Shown here one piece after another: positions 25,141 to 34,088 of a stretch of 55,887 nucleotides of DNA. The notes beneath the pieces were generated by a model that saw only the letters and a program-made list of their open reading frames with translations, did no database searches and was not told where the DNA came from. The stretch spans positions 1 through 55,887 of the forward strand of contig NZ_SZYE01000006.1 of the NCBI RefSeq assembly GCF_005239125.1, in the 5' to 3' direction. The first letter of the stretch is position 1. Every line of letters begins with the position of its first letter. The stretch comes from Cellulomonas hominis (GTDB lineage Bacteria > Actinomycetota > Actinomycetes > Actinomycetales > Cellulomonadaceae). The position numbers and the translations under genes were made by a program.

Positions 25141-25574
25141 GGGGTGCCTCCTCGGCGGGTGACGATGCGGTAGTTGTCGGTGCGCTCGTGGCGGCCGTTG
25201 TTGTCCGGCCCCAGGGGTGCGACGGAGACGCGCGCGCAGCGGGCCACCCGGATGCCGCCGAGCCGGGTGTGGTGGCGGGCGTGCAGCACGGCGAACACCT
25301 CGTCCGCGACCTGGTCGACGGCGTCCGGGCGGCTGGCGGCGCGGAACCGCAGCTGCACCGCGAACGTCCGGCGGACCTGCCGCGGGTCGGGGTCGTCGTC
25401 GACGTCGTACACGGTGACCGAGCACACGACGTCCGGGCTCGCCGGCACGGCCTTGATCGTCAGGGCGTGGTCGCCCGCGGCGTACGAGCCCTGCGGGCGC
25501 CACACGAGGCTGGTCGACGCGTCGAGGTGCTCCACCAGGGCGACCGCGACCGTGGCGACGGTCGGCTCGGTCAC
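25137..25574 (-). CDS. Tail terminator / tail completion protein
   Basis: 145 residues. ATVAVALVEHLDASTSLVW at the N-terminus, then RTFAVQLRFRAAS and VADEVFAVLHARHHTRLGG, a small alpha/beta layout common to tail terminators that cap the tail tube. It overlaps both neighbours by 4 nt. Identification rests mainly on order in the head-tail connector block. Confidence 0.7.
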   Translation of the reverse strand: MTEPTVATVAVALVEHLDASTSLVWRPQGSYAAGDHALTIKAVPASPDVVCSVTVYDVDDDPDPRQVRRTFAVQLRFRAASRPDAVDQVADEVFAVLHARHHTRLGGIRVARCARVSVAPLGPDNNGRHERTDNYRIVTRRGGTP

Positions 25575-25915
25575 CGCAGCTCCTGGCGGACGGCGTCGCC
25601 GATGAGCTGCTCCTGCGCGCGGCGGGTGCCCAGCAGCGGCCGCTCGAGGTACTTCGCGGTGCGCCCACGTGTGTGCCGCAGCGTCATGTCCTCGTGCTGG
25701 CGCACCGCGTACGGGGTGTCGAACGACACCGCGGCGACCGGCCCGGACTCGTCGACGGCGGTCGCGCCGGACCGGGCGAGGGTGCCGTCGTCGATCGGGA
25801 CGACCTGGAGGGACTCCGCCAGGACGTGCTCAGCGGCCAGCCGAAGTCCCCGCGCGGTGCCGCGTCGCACGGCCTCCTTCGCGGTGGCGCCTTCCCAGCG
25901 GATCGTCACGGACAC
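25571..25915 (-). CDS. HK97 gp10-like neck/tail protein
   Basis: 114 residues. VTIRWEGATAKEAVRRG, LAAEHVLAESLQVVPIDDGTLARSG and VSFDTPYAVRQHEDM match the gp10-like family pattern (PxDTGxLrxS and YAxxqHE-type motifs). It bridges the connector and the tail. Confidence 0.85.
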   Translation of the reverse strand: MSVTIRWEGATAKEAVRRGTARGLRLAAEHVLAESLQVVPIDDGTLARSGATAVDESGPVAAVSFDTPYAVRQHEDMTLRHTRGRTAKYLERPLLGTRRAQEQLIGDAVRQELR

Positions 25916-25927
25916 GGTGGCCTCCGG

Positions 25928-26254
25928 TCAGGTCAGGGCGAGCTCGTAGTGCTCGGGCGCGGGCGGGGTGTGGTGGTGCGCGGCGGACAGGACGACCGCG
26001 GTGCGCTCGTCCGGGGCGCCGGGACGGACCGTCACGCGCGACCCCACGGGCACGGGGCCGTCCTCGGGGCGCAGGAACACCCGCGTCGAGGACACGACCT
26101 CCTGGCCGGAGGCGTCGCGCACCAGCGTCGGCCGGTCCTCGACACGGCAGCGACGGACCGTGCGCGGGTCGGCGAACGACGCCCCCCAGCCGCCGTCACC
26201 CGTCTTGTCCTCCACGCGCACCGTGTGCGGAGTCAGCGCCCGCGGCAGGCTCAC
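25928..26254 (-). CDS. Head closure / head-tail connector protein
   Basis: 108 residues from GTG 26254, sharing GTGA with the stop of the previous gene. Contains TVRVEDKTGDGGWGASFADP, EVVSSTRVFLRPEDG and VRPGAPDERTAVVLS. Small beta-barrel-like pattern and position fit an SPP1 gp16-type stopper that retains packaged DNA. Confidence 0.7.
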   Translation of the reverse strand: MSLPRALTPHTVRVEDKTGDGGWGASFADPRTVRRCRVEDRPTLVRDASGQEVVSSTRVFLRPEDGPVPVGSRVTVRPGAPDERTAVVLSAAHHHTPPAPEHYELALT

Positions 26255-26664
26255 CACGGCGACGGCGCCCGGCCGGCGAGCCCCGCTGTCGCAAGGATCG
26301 ACACCGCCTCGGGGGAGTAGCGGGACTGCGCGGCCGACGCCGCGCCCACCGCGGTGCCGGCGCCCGTGCGGGTCAGCGCCGCGGTGCCCAGCGACATCGA
26401 CTGCCACCGCGCCTCGGCGCCGGAGACGTCACCCGTCTCGTCGAACCACAGGGCCTGGGCGCACGTCGCGTCGCGCAGGGCGTCGCTGACCGTGAGGTCG
26501 TTGGGGTAGCCGTCGTCGTCCACGGCGTACCGGGCGGTGAGCGTCAGCTCGTCGACCACCATCGACGCGCGTCGCAGGAGCGCGCGGGCGACCGCCTCGT
26601 CGAGCTCGACGTTCCACGGCTCGCCGGCCAGGTCGGACGGCGCGGCGTACATGCGCTGGGGCAC
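26251..26664 (-). CDS. Head-tail connector (adaptor) protein
   Basis: 137 residues, ATG 26664. Helical: LDEAVARALLRRASMVVDEL, then SDALRDATCAQALWFDETG and YSPEAVSILATAGL, the arrangement seen in gp6/gp15-like adaptors that bind beneath the portal. It overlaps the head-closure gene by 4 nt. Confidence 0.75.
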   Translation of the reverse strand: MPQRMYAAPSDLAGEPWNVELDEAVARALLRRASMVVDELTLTARYAVDDDGYPNDLTVSDALRDATCAQALWFDETGDVSGAEARWQSMSLGTAALTRTGAGTAVGAASAAQSRYSPEAVSILATAGLAGRAPSPW

Positions 26665-26685
26665 GGCCCCTCCGTTCTCGGTCGG

Positions 26686-26719
26686 GTCGGGTGCGGGCGG
26701 GAGAGCGCCCGCACCCGAC
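26686..26719 (-). terminator. Intercistronic hairpin in the connector region
   Basis: Perfect 14-bp stem GTCGGGTGCGGGCG with its complement and a 6-nt loop, between the HeH-domain gene and the adaptor gene. Confidence 0.5.
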
Positions 26720-26723
26720 CTGC

Positions 26724-27074
26724 TCAGGCGCCGCTCGGGTCCTGCGCGCCGGTGCTGCCGGTACCGAGCTCGACGGTGCCCGTCGCGCCGGTCGCGTCGT
26801 TGCCGGCGGCCTCGCGGGCGGCGGCGATGACGGCGAGCTTCTCGTCCTTGCGTTTCGCGCCGGCCAGGTCGACGTCCTCGCGGGCCGCCCAGGCGTCGAT
26901 CTGCGCGTTCGTCCAGGACTCGGCGGGGTCGCCGTCGGGAACCTGCGGCGGCTGCGACTCCGCCTGCGCGGCGCCGGTGCTGGAGACGTACCCGCGGCGC
27001 TCGTAGTAGGCGCGCACGCCGGGGTTGTCGGTGTCCGGGACCTGCTCGCCGGACGGGGACGTGAACGGGGGCAT
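26724..27074 (-). CDS. Small head protein with HeH/LEM-like motif
   Basis: 116 residues. The segment SWTNAQIDAWAAREDVDLAG and following KRKDEKLAVIAAA has the spacing of the HeH (LEM/SAP-like) helix-extended-loop-helix motif found in phage proteins directly downstream of the major capsid gene. The rest is Gly/Thr/Pro rich. Exact role unknown; possibly head decoration or connector recruitment. Confidence 0.65.
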   Translation of the reverse strand: MPPFTSPSGEQVPDTDNPGVRAYYERRGYVSSTGAAQAESQPPQVPDGDPAESWTNAQIDAWAAREDVDLAGAKRKDEKLAVIAAAREAAGNDATGATGTVELGTGSTGAQDPSGA

Positions 27075-27107
27075 GGTGTGGCTCCTCGGTGTTCGGGGGC
27101 GACGGGC

Positions 27108-27135
27108 GGCTGGCCGGGCGAGCGCCCGGCCAGCC
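27108..27135 (-). terminator. Hairpin directly after the major capsid gene
   Basis: Perfect 12-bp stem GGCTGGCCGGGC with its complement and a GAGC loop, starting 5 nt past the capsid stop codon. Confidence 0.6.
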
Positions 27136-27139
27136 GGGA

Positions 27140-28129
27140 TCAGCCCAGGACCTTGACGTTGCGCAGGACGCCCGCGCCGCGGGTCGACTTCAGGACGCCG
27201 GCGACCGGGCCCATCTCCATCTCGCCCTTCTTCACCGCGCCGGGCGCGGTGTAGTCGGGGCGGAACGTCTGCAGGAGCGGGCCGAGCACGCTGACGCCGT
27301 GCAGGGCGCGCAGCCCGAACTGCACGGCGTAGATGTCGGTGAGCCCGGTGACGCTCTCACCGCCGACGGTGCGGGTCTCGGTCGGGATGATCGTGCCCGT
27401 GCCCGCGGTGTTGTCGCCGAGGTCGACGATCACCGCGGTGCCGAACCGCTCGACCTCCCGGCCGAGGGCGTCCTCCGAGCGGGTGTAGTACCCGGCGCGC
27501 CGGCCGAGCGACCGGACGCGCGCCGCGCCCTTGTCGTTCGTGAGGATCGCGTCGGCGCCCCCGTTGATCGCGTGCACGAGCTGGTCGAGCAGGTCGATCG
27601 CGTCGTTCGAGGCACTGCGGTCGTCGCCGAGCGCCTCGCTCGTCCAGTCGGCGACGGTGTCCGCACCGATCTCGGTGATCGTGCCGGCCAGCGACTTGTC
27701 GAGACCGTCGAAGCCCTTGGTGTCGACGGCGGTGTCGCCGTTGATCAGCTCGTCCTGGAACCGCGTGCGGACGGAGATGCTGAGCTGCTCGAACTGGAAC
27801 GCCTCCTCGTTCGTCGCCGCCTGGCCGAGACGGGCCAGCGCGCGGTCGACGTTGAAGGAGCCACCGAGGGGCTTCAGGTCCACGGTGTACCGCTTGCGGA
27901 CCGCCTGGCCGGGGTCGTACTCGCGGTTGAACTCGCGGAAGGCGGCTGGGGCGGGCGTGACGAGCCGCGTGTACCCGTAGGTCAGCGTCGAACCGCCGCC
28001 CGAGGGGTTCACGCAGTCGTCGAAGGGGATCTGGTCCAGCAGCCAGGAGCGGCGGCGCAGATCGTCGATGACGGCGAAGTCGACGTCGTCCTGGGTGTTG
28101 ACCTGGGCGTCGGCGAGGGAGATGACCAT
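27140..28129 (-). CDS. Major capsid protein
   Basis: 329 residues from ATG 28129, with RBS AGGAGGCACC. Features typical of an HK97-fold capsid subunit: RRRSWLLDQIPFDDCV near the N-terminus, LTYGYTRLVTPAPAAFREFN, FEQLSISVRTRFQDELING, IDLLDQLVHAINGGADAILTN and YAVQFGLRALHGVSVLGP. Lies between scaffold and connector genes. The hairpin just after it would let it be expressed above the downstream genes. Confidence 0.9.
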   Translation of the reverse strand: MVISLADAQVNTQDDVDFAVIDDLRRRSWLLDQIPFDDCVNPSGGGSTLTYGYTRLVTPAPAAFREFNREYDPGQAVRKRYTVDLKPLGGSFNVDRALARLGQAATNEEAFQFEQLSISVRTRFQDELINGDTAVDTKGFDGLDKSLAGTITEIGADTVADWTSEALGDDRSASNDAIDLLDQLVHAINGGADAILTNDKGAARVRSLGRRAGYYTRSEDALGREVERFGTAVIVDLGDNTAGTGTIIPTETRTVGGESVTGLTDIYAVQFGLRALHGVSVLGPLLQTFRPDYTAPGAVKKGEMEMGPVAGVLKSTRGAGVLRNVKVLG

Positions 28130-28145
28130 GGGTGCCTCCTTGGGC

Positions 28146-28892
28146 TCAGTGCGACTGGCGCTCGATGGCGTCGTGGATGCTGGTGGGTCGTCCGGTGCGC
28201 TCACCGGTGCCGCCGGTCAGGTCCCGGCCGGAGCGGGGCGCCGCGACACGTGCGCGGAGCGTCTGGTTCCCGGTCACCGCGGCCTTCGCGGCGTCCGCGA
28301 CCTTCGTGGCGAAGTCCTCGGCGCCCGGGTCCAGCGCGGCGACCTTCGCCAGGAACGCGCGGGAGTCCGTCAGGGCAGCCGGGTCGCCGCCGTGCTGGCC
28401 GGCGGTCTCGTACACGGCGAGCCGGACGGCGAGGTCGCTGATGCGGGTGTCTTTCGCGGCGCTGCCGTCGCGGACGGTCTGCAGCTCGGTGGTGAGCTGC
28501 TCGACGCTCGGCGAGCCGCCGTCGTCGGTGATGAGGCCGATGGCCCGGCCGATCTCCTGGGTGAGGGTGCTGCGGGCCTCGTCGGCGGCCTGCTGGGCGG
28601 CGGCCGTGCGAGCGGGCTCGTCGCCCTGCCGCAAGGAGGCTACGAGAGCGCGCAGCTCGGCGGGGTCGTCCGGCAGTCCGTCCCCGGGCGCGGGCTGCTG
28701 CTCACGGCCGGTCGCGCCCGGGGAGGCTGCTGGGCCGGCGTCCGGCGTGCCGGTGCGGGCACCGGAGTCGCTGCCGGCGTCCGTCGAGCCGGCGGTGCCG
28801 GAGGAGCCGGCGTCGCCGTCGATGAACCGCAGCCGGGACAGACGCATCGGCATCCCGGGGGTGCGGGCGGGCCAGTGGACGGTCGTGCGCAT
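28146..28892 (-). CDS. Capsid scaffolding protein
   Basis: 248 residues. The N-terminal third is Gly/Ser/Thr/Asp rich; the rest is helical with coiled-coil character (RTAAAQQAADEARSTLTQEIG, LTTELQTVRDGSAAKDTRI). The charge pattern and position immediately upstream of the major capsid gene are standard for scaffolds. No protease motif is visible, so it is probably expelled or degraded by another protein. Confidence 0.75.
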   Translation of the reverse strand: MRTTVHWPARTPGMPMRLSRLRFIDGDAGSSGTAGSTDAGSDSGARTGTPDAGPAASPGATGREQQPAPGDGLPDDPAELRALVASLRQGDEPARTAAAQQAADEARSTLTQEIGRAIGLITDDGGSPSVEQLTTELQTVRDGSAAKDTRISDLAVRLAVYETAGQHGGDPAALTDSRAFLAKVAALDPGAEDFATKVADAAKAAVTGNQTLRARVAAPRSGRDLTGGTGERTGRPTSIHDAIERQSH

Positions 28893-28988
28893 GACGGTCC
28901 CTCCTGTGGGTCTAGTGAGGTGTCGGACCGCACGCGTACCGTGCGGCGCACACGCCGGTAAGGCGCCGGCGTGCGAGGGGGTGTAGGG

Positions 28989-29561
28989 ATGGACGCCGCG
29001 GCGTGGATCTCGGTTGTGGGCGCTGCTGTCGCGTTGGGCGTAGGCATCGCGAGTTGGTTCCAGCTGTCAGCCATGAAGGAGCAGACCGAGCTCCAGCGGC
29101 AGGTGCAGCGGGACGCCGCGACTCCGTACGTGTGGGTCGACTTCCGCACAGACCAGGCCCATGCATGGCTCGTGCAACTAGTCGTCAAGAACGAGGGCCC
29201 CACGGTCGCTGAGAAGGTCCGAGTCCAGATCGACCCGCCGGTGAACCGGGTGGGTAGCCGCGCGCGTGCGTCGTCCGAGTTCGGCGACCTCTCGGAGCTC
29301 GCCGCTCTGAGCTCGGGCATCACCTCCATGCCGCCGGGCCGGGAGATGCGGTGGACGATCGGGTCTTCACCTGACGTGCTGAAGGAGAAGGCGCTCGGCA
29401 AGCATCACGTCACGGTCACCTTCGAGGGGCCGTTCGGGCCCGTCGGACCCCTCGAGTACGACCTTGACTTCGCTGACTTCCCGGGGTCGGCTGTGCAGCC
29501 ACCGGGCTCGCTCAACCAGATTGCCGAATCCATCGACAAACTGACGAAGAGGATGTCTTAG
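28989..29561 (+). CDS. Cargo membrane protein with beta-sandwich-like domain
   Basis: 190 residues on the strand opposite to the head genes. ATG 28989 has an RBS-like GAGGGGGTG. An N-terminal transmembrane helix (WISVVGAAVALGVGIASWF, about residues 5-23) is followed by a basic coiled segment and an extracytoplasmic or cytosolic beta-type domain (WLVQLVVKNEGPTVAEKVRV, HVTVTFEGPFGPVG). The C-terminus NQIAESIDKL is helical. The tail overlaps the stop of the minor capsid gene. Architecture is shared with the cargo gene at 35,351. Family not recognised; superinfection-exclusion or defence role is inference. Confidence 0.7.
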   Translation: MDAAAWISVVGAAVALGVGIASWFQLSAMKEQTELQRQVQRDAATPYVWVDFRTDQAHAWLVQLVVKNEGPTVAEKVRVQIDPPVNRVGSRARASSEFGDLSELAALSSGITSMPPGREMRWTIGSSPDVLKEKALGKHHVTVTFEGPFGPVGPLEYDLDFADFPGSAVQPPGSLNQIAESIDKLTKRMS

Positions 29562-30625
29562 CGGGCTCGGCCGATCTGCTCCCGGCGCGGCGCCCGCCGC
29601 AGGTCCGGATGCGCGGCCAGGTGATCGCGCAGCCGCCCCTGCCACTGGCGGACCTTCGCCCGTGCGGCGCGCCCCGCCTCCGGGGTCAGCGCGAGCTGCT
29701 CGCGGCGCTTCCACTCCCGCACGCCGCGCTCGAGCCGCCGCTGCTCCTGGCCCGCGGCATACCCCGCCGGGTCGGGGCGTTCGACGTTCGGCGTCGTGAT
29801 GCCAGGGAAGTACGCCCCGACCGAGCACCGGCAGTTCGGGCCGAACAGGTGCCCGTCCGCGGTCGCCTCCCGCCAGGAGGTCACCTCGACCAGGCGCCCG
29901 TCGACCAGCACGCTGGTGGTGGCGCCGCTGATCGACAGCACCTTCCCGGCCTGCTCGTCGCACGACGCGCAGGCCCGCGGGCCGGGGATCGGGTACACGA
30001 GGTCGTGCCCCTGCTCGGTGAGCCCGTCGAGGTGACCGAGTACCGCGGCGCGGCCAGCGCCGGTCCGGGTTGCCATCTCGACGTACGACTCCAGCGTCCA
30101 CCGGCGGCCGGCCGCATCCCGGAACCCGGTGATCCCGCGGGCGAGGAGGTCGTCGAGCGCCGCCTGCGCGGCCTGGACCCGGGTGCTGGCGCCGAGCAGG
30201 ACCGGCGCGGTGGCGCGGGCCACGACCTCCCGGTAGGCGTCCGCGGTCGCCCGGAGCACGGTGGGGCGCGCGCCGATGACCTTCGTGAGCACGTCTTCGG
30301 CCAGTCGCCGCACCGCCGCCGGAACGAAGGCGGGCACCGCGGCCCCGGGCACGTCGGCGGCCGCCTCGCTGCGCCCCAGCCCGTACGCCTGGTCGATGAC
30401 GTCCGCGACGGCGGCCGCCAGGTCGTCGTCGAGTGCGCCGAGGTCACCGGCGACCGCTTCGCGCAGCGCCTGCAGCTCGGCGAGCTTGTTGACCGCCCAC
30501 GTCGGCGCGTCGATGCCGGCGGCAAGCCGGTCGCGGATGCGCTGCAGGATGACGAGCTCGGCGGCGGCGACCAGCTGCGTCACCTGGGCGGCGAGCCGGG
30601 CCCCATGATCAGGGCTGGTCGGCAC
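29558..30625 (-). CDS. Minor capsid protein (phage minor capsid 2 / MuF-like)
   Basis: 355 residues, ATG 30625, directly after the portal gene. The N-terminal half is helical; the C-terminal half carries CASCDEQAGKVLS and the conserved GHLFGPNCRCSVGAYFPG motif of minor capsid protein 2 / SPP1 gp7-type proteins. These proteins associate with the portal and are injected or help ejection. Its 3' end is convergent with, and overlaps, the cargo gene. Confidence 0.85.
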   Translation of the reverse strand: MPTSPDHGARLAAQVTQLVAAAELVILQRIRDRLAAGIDAPTWAVNKLAELQALREAVAGDLGALDDDLAAAVADVIDQAYGLGRSEAAADVPGAAVPAFVPAAVRRLAEDVLTKVIGARPTVLRATADAYREVVARATAPVLLGASTRVQAAQAALDDLLARGITGFRDAAGRRWTLESYVEMATRTGAGRAAVLGHLDGLTEQGHDLVYPIPGPRACASCDEQAGKVLSISGATTSVLVDGRLVEVTSWREATADGHLFGPNCRCSVGAYFPGITTPNVERPDPAGYAAGQEQRRLERGVREWKRREQLALTPEAGRAARAKVRQWQGRLRDHLAAHPDLRRAPRREQIGRAR

Positions 30626-30631
30626 CGCTGG

Positions 30632-32173
30632 TCACTCCTCGACGTCGGGGCGCAGCGTCGCCGGGTCGGCGATCGCGTACTCGCGCATGATCTTGTCGAC
30701 CTCGGTGTTCACGGTGTCCCCGTCCCAGTCCGGGTGGACCAGGCGGACCCGGGTCTCGACGGACGCGGCCTCCGCGGTGCGCAGGGCCTGCGCGGTCTGC
30801 GCCAGCTCGAGGGTGTCCTCCTGAACCTTCGGCGGGAACCGCGCCTCCGGCAGGTCGCCGCCGGACCCGGGGCCGCGGAACACCGCGGCGTCGACGTCGA
30901 GCAGCACGGCGGACAGTCGGCCCAGTTCGGAGGCCCAGTACCTGGCCTTCTTGTCGCGGGTCCGCTCGGACAGCTTCTCGCGGGCCTTGACCTCGGTCGC
31001 CGTCGTCGACACCGCGGTGGCGTCGTCGCCGAACGTCTGCGGGCTGTACTTCGCGCCGCGCAGGATCGCGCGCAGGAGCTCGTCGGCGGTCGCCTTGTGC
31101 TCCTCGTGGCGGATCGCGAACTGCTCCGCCTGCGCCACGCGGCCGTCCTTCATCGACCCGATGCCGGGGACCTGCGTGAACACCTCCTGGTCGACGTCGA
31201 AGGCGGCGCCGGCGCCGGGGCCGAGGGAGGTCATCGCGCCCTGGTCGACCAGGAGTCGGGCCTTCGCCAGGCGGATGTCCCGCATCCACGAGCTGTACGT
31301 CTCGTCGAGCGCGTCGAACAGCGGTTCCAGGCCGTCGAAGTCCGACCGGCCGAGCGGGGCGAGCTCCGCCTCGTGGCGCCAACGCCGCGACGGGCGGATG
31401 TTCGGCACGTACCCCGCAGTCAGGCCGGGCGAGCCGGTCTCGATCGCGGAATCGGCGTCGACCAGCGGCACCAGCCACTGCGTCTTGGTGTGCTCCGCCA
31501 ACGGGATCACGTGCCCGATGCTGGACTCGGTGCCCTGGTACAGGGCGTGCTGGATGCGGCCGTGCTCGTGGTGCTCGACGTGCCGGAACACGGTCTGCCC
31601 GTCCTTGCCGACGATCGTCCAGAACACGACGGAGTCGAGCTGCCCCCACCGCCACGTCGGGATCGCGCCGTCGGCGTGCACCGCGGTCAGCAGCGGAAGG
31701 TCGGGACCGTCGTCGGTGGCGTCCCACACGATCCGCAGGTAGGTGCCGCCGAGGGCGGTCCCGAGCTCGGCGGCCTCCAGCAGCGCGGTGTGCGTCTCGG
31801 CGCTGTTCGCGATCTCCTCCAGCCGCTCCTGCCGGGGCGTGCGACCGGCCTTGCGGCGACCGCCCGGCATGACGATCCGCGGGGGCTCGGAGAACAGCAG
31901 GTCGGCGCTGGTGGTGGCGAGGTCGGAGGGCACCGGCACGTGCAGGCGGGTGCGCGGCTCGCCGTCGGGGACCGGTCGGCCCCAGAAGAACCTGGCCGCG
32001 GCGCCGACCACGCCACCGCGCAGCTGCGAGGGGCGGTTCGCCGGCCGGCCGCGGTACGTGCGCGCCAGCGCGGCGGTGTCCCCGACGTACCAGGCGTCCC
32101 ACGCGCGCATCGCGTCGAACGCGACGTCGAACGGCTCCGGCGGCCACTTCGTGCCGGGCTGGGGCAGCGGCAT
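30632..32173 (-). CDS. Portal protein (SPP1 Gp6-like)
   Basis: 513 residues from ATG 32173 (GTG three bases upstream is possible), with GAGAGGGG as RBS. Motifs include WYVGD near residue 29, TYLRIVWD, GAIPTWRWGQLDSVVFWTIV, the long helix YSSWMRDIRLAKARLLVDQG and SPQTFGDDATAVSTTATEVKARE, all in the order seen in Gp6-like portals. It forms the dodecameric ring through which DNA is packaged and ejected. Confidence 0.92.
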   Translation of the reverse strand: MPLPQPGTKWPPEPFDVAFDAMRAWDAWYVGDTAALARTYRGRPANRPSQLRGGVVGAAARFFWGRPVPDGEPRTRLHVPVPSDLATTSADLLFSEPPRIVMPGGRRKAGRTPRQERLEEIANSAETHTALLEAAELGTALGGTYLRIVWDATDDGPDLPLLTAVHADGAIPTWRWGQLDSVVFWTIVGKDGQTVFRHVEHHEHGRIQHALYQGTESSIGHVIPLAEHTKTQWLVPLVDADSAIETGSPGLTAGYVPNIRPSRRWRHEAELAPLGRSDFDGLEPLFDALDETYSSWMRDIRLAKARLLVDQGAMTSLGPGAGAAFDVDQEVFTQVPGIGSMKDGRVAQAEQFAIRHEEHKATADELLRAILRGAKYSPQTFGDDATAVSTTATEVKAREKLSERTRDKKARYWASELGRLSAVLLDVDAAVFRGPGSGGDLPEARFPPKVQEDTLELAQTAQALRTAEAASVETRVRLVHPDWDGDTVNTEVDKIMREYAIADPATLRPDVEE

Positions 32174-32188
32174 CACGACCCCTCTCGG

Positions 32189-33466
32189 TCAGGCGGCAGC
32201 GCGCAGGTCGAGGACGGGGCGCCACAGGCGTTCGGTCGTGGCGACCGCGTACCGGGCGCCGTCCAGGGAGTGGTCGGCGACCTTGAGCGGGCGGTCCTCG
32301 CCCTTCTCGGTGGCCTTCGGGTCCCAGGAGTACCCGGGGGCCTCGGCGATGAACCCGCGGCAGCGGTCGGTGACGACGAGCTGGTCGCGCCCGAGCAGCG
32401 ACGCCACGGTGCGGATGCCGTAGGCGACGTCGTTCTCGGCCGGCACGAGCCCGGCCAGGCCGTCGGACTGCAGCTGCACCCGGAAGGATGCCGCGGACGG
32501 GTCGAGGGCCACCCAGCGGGGCCGGGCGGCGGTCGGGTACGGGGTGTGCGGCTGGTCGAGCCAGGACCGCAGGCGGGTCGAGAGCTGGGCGTCGGTGAGC
32601 CGGTGGTGCTCGGTCGCGGAGTCGTACCGGAACTCATCAACCAGCACGAGCCGCGACGTCGGGCGCCCGGCCGGGTCGACCTCGTCGGTCACGCCGAGCA
32701 GGAGCGCCGCGGTTGCGTTCGTGGTGCCGTAGTCGACACCGACGGCGATCAGGTCGGCGAGCGGCGGCAGGTCCTCCCACGCGGTGACGTGCCGGCCCGG
32801 GTCCCACATGTCGTAGATCGCGCCCTCCGCGGCGACCCACTCGCCGAGGACGTTGCGGCGGTAGTACAGCCCGGTGTTCTCGCGCCGGATCGCGGCCTTC
32901 CGCTCTTCGGACAGCACCGGGTTGTCGTCGAGGACGAACTTCCATGTGCGCCAGTCGGGGAGCTCGTGCAGCCGGTCGAGGAACCGGCGCTTGAGCCAGT
33001 GCGCGGGGTTGTCCGGGTTCGTGGTGCCGAACAGCCGGGCGCCCTGCCACAGGCGGTTGAGCAGCTGCGTGAAGAAGTCCTCGCGCAGCAGGGTGACCTC
33101 GTCGACGTATGCCCCGGCGCAGGTCAGTCCGCGCAGCACGTTCTCGGAGCGGGTGTCGGAGGAGCCGAGCACCCACACGGTGCGCCCGAGGATCGTCGCG
33201 GTCGGCGCGCCGGCGGTGTACTGCACCTGGTGGGCGATCGGGCCGAACAGCGCGGGGTCGGTGAGCGGGGCGAAGACGTTCCGGGCGGCGGAGTCGCGGG
33301 TGCGGCTGACGACGACGAGCTCGCCGCGGACTGTCGACGTCGCCACGTAGAGCAGCCAGCGCAGCAGCGACGCGATGGTCTTCCCGGACCGAACCGAGCC
33401 CTCCCACACGTTGATGCGCGCAGTGGACTCGCGGCAGGACAGCACCTGCTTCGGGGACAGCGGCAT
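32189..33466 (-). CDS. terL: Terminase large subunit
   Basis: 425 residues from ATG 33466. ATPase domain: Walker A-like WEGSVRSGKTIASL (about residue 20-33) and Walker B region CAGAYVDEVTLL; FGTTNPDNP is the coupling motif. The nuclease domain has AVGVDYGTTNATA and WVALDPSAASF as acidic metal-binding segments and VADHSLDGARYAV at the end. Motor and nuclease for packaging. The open frame extends upstream into the small subunit gene, but that part has no start and is in the wrong frame. Confidence 0.95.
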   Translation of the reverse strand: MPLSPKQVLSCRESTARINVWEGSVRSGKTIASLLRWLLYVATSTVRGELVVVSRTRDSAARNVFAPLTDPALFGPIAHQVQYTAGAPTATILGRTVWVLGSSDTRSENVLRGLTCAGAYVDEVTLLREDFFTQLLNRLWQGARLFGTTNPDNPAHWLKRRFLDRLHELPDWRTWKFVLDDNPVLSEERKAAIRRENTGLYYRRNVLGEWVAAEGAIYDMWDPGRHVTAWEDLPPLADLIAVGVDYGTTNATAALLLGVTDEVDPAGRPTSRLVLVDEFRYDSATEHHRLTDAQLSTRLRSWLDQPHTPYPTAARPRWVALDPSAASFRVQLQSDGLAGLVPAENDVAYGIRTVASLLGRDQLVVTDRCRGFIAEAPGYSWDPKATEKGEDRPLKVADHSLDGARYAVATTERLWRPVLDLRAAA

Positions 33467-33483
33467 CGACGCCAGCGCGCCGG

Positions 33484-33981
33484 TTACGACGCGGGCGTCC
33501 CGTCGTCGATGCCGAGCGCGCGCCCGAGCTGGGCGAGCAGGGACGTCGCGTCGTCGGTGTCCGCAGCGATGTCGAGCTGCTCGAGCCGGCCGTAGGCGTT
33601 GATGGCCGCGGACGTGGCCTGCACGAGCTTGAGCTGGTCGACGTGCGGCGGCTGCGGCAGCTCGCGGGAGTTGAAGGTGTTGTCCTTGCCGCCGAACGAG
33701 AACACCTTCGTCGGCTTCCACAGCTGCTCGCGGAGCCGGGCGGCGTCGTCGAGCAGGTCCAGCTTGAGCTGCGCGCGGCGTGCCTCGGCGTCGAGCTTCT
33801 TCGCCTTCGTCGCGTCCTTGGTCTGCGCGCGGTCCCAGCCGAGGCCGAGCCGTGCGGCGTGCCGGGAGATCGTGCCCTTGCCGCGGCCCATCTCGGTGGC
33901 GGTGTCGCCGAGGGTGCGACCGGCGGCGTGCAGCTCGCGCAGCCGGGTGTCTTCGTCGGTGGTCCAGGGACGGGCGGCCAT
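33484..33981 (-). CDS. terS: Terminase small subunit
   Basis: 165 residues, ATG 33981. N-terminal helix-turn-helix (WTTDEDTRLRELHAAGRTL, then EMGRGKGTISRHAARLG) for recognising the packaging site, followed by a charged coiled segment (KKLDAEARRAQLKLDLLDDA) for oligomerisation. First gene of the structural block, about 380 nt downstream of the candidate late promoter at 34,369-34,397. The packaging site commonly lies in or near this gene. Confidence 0.85.
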   Translation of the reverse strand: MAARPWTTDEDTRLRELHAAGRTLGDTATEMGRGKGTISRHAARLGLGWDRAQTKDATKAKKLDAEARRAQLKLDLLDDAARLREQLWKPTKVFSFGGKDNTFNSRELPQPPHVDQLKLVQATSAAINAYGRLEQLDIAADTDDATSLLAQLGRALGIDDGTPAS

Positions 33982-34088
33982 GTGCGGTCACCTGCCTCGC
34001 GGAATCGGCCTCGGGGCCACGTCGGGCGGAGTACGTTTCGAGCACTCGCGGCCGCACCCGAGGCCGCTCAACGGGGAGGCGACAGACG

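Noticed and set aside
29609-33595. Open frame of 1328 codons on the plus strand across minor capsid, portal and terminase
   Set aside because: It is the mirror of well-identified minus-strand genes, rich in Arg/Gly/Pro with no domain pattern; such antisense frames stay open because the third codon position is almost always G or C.
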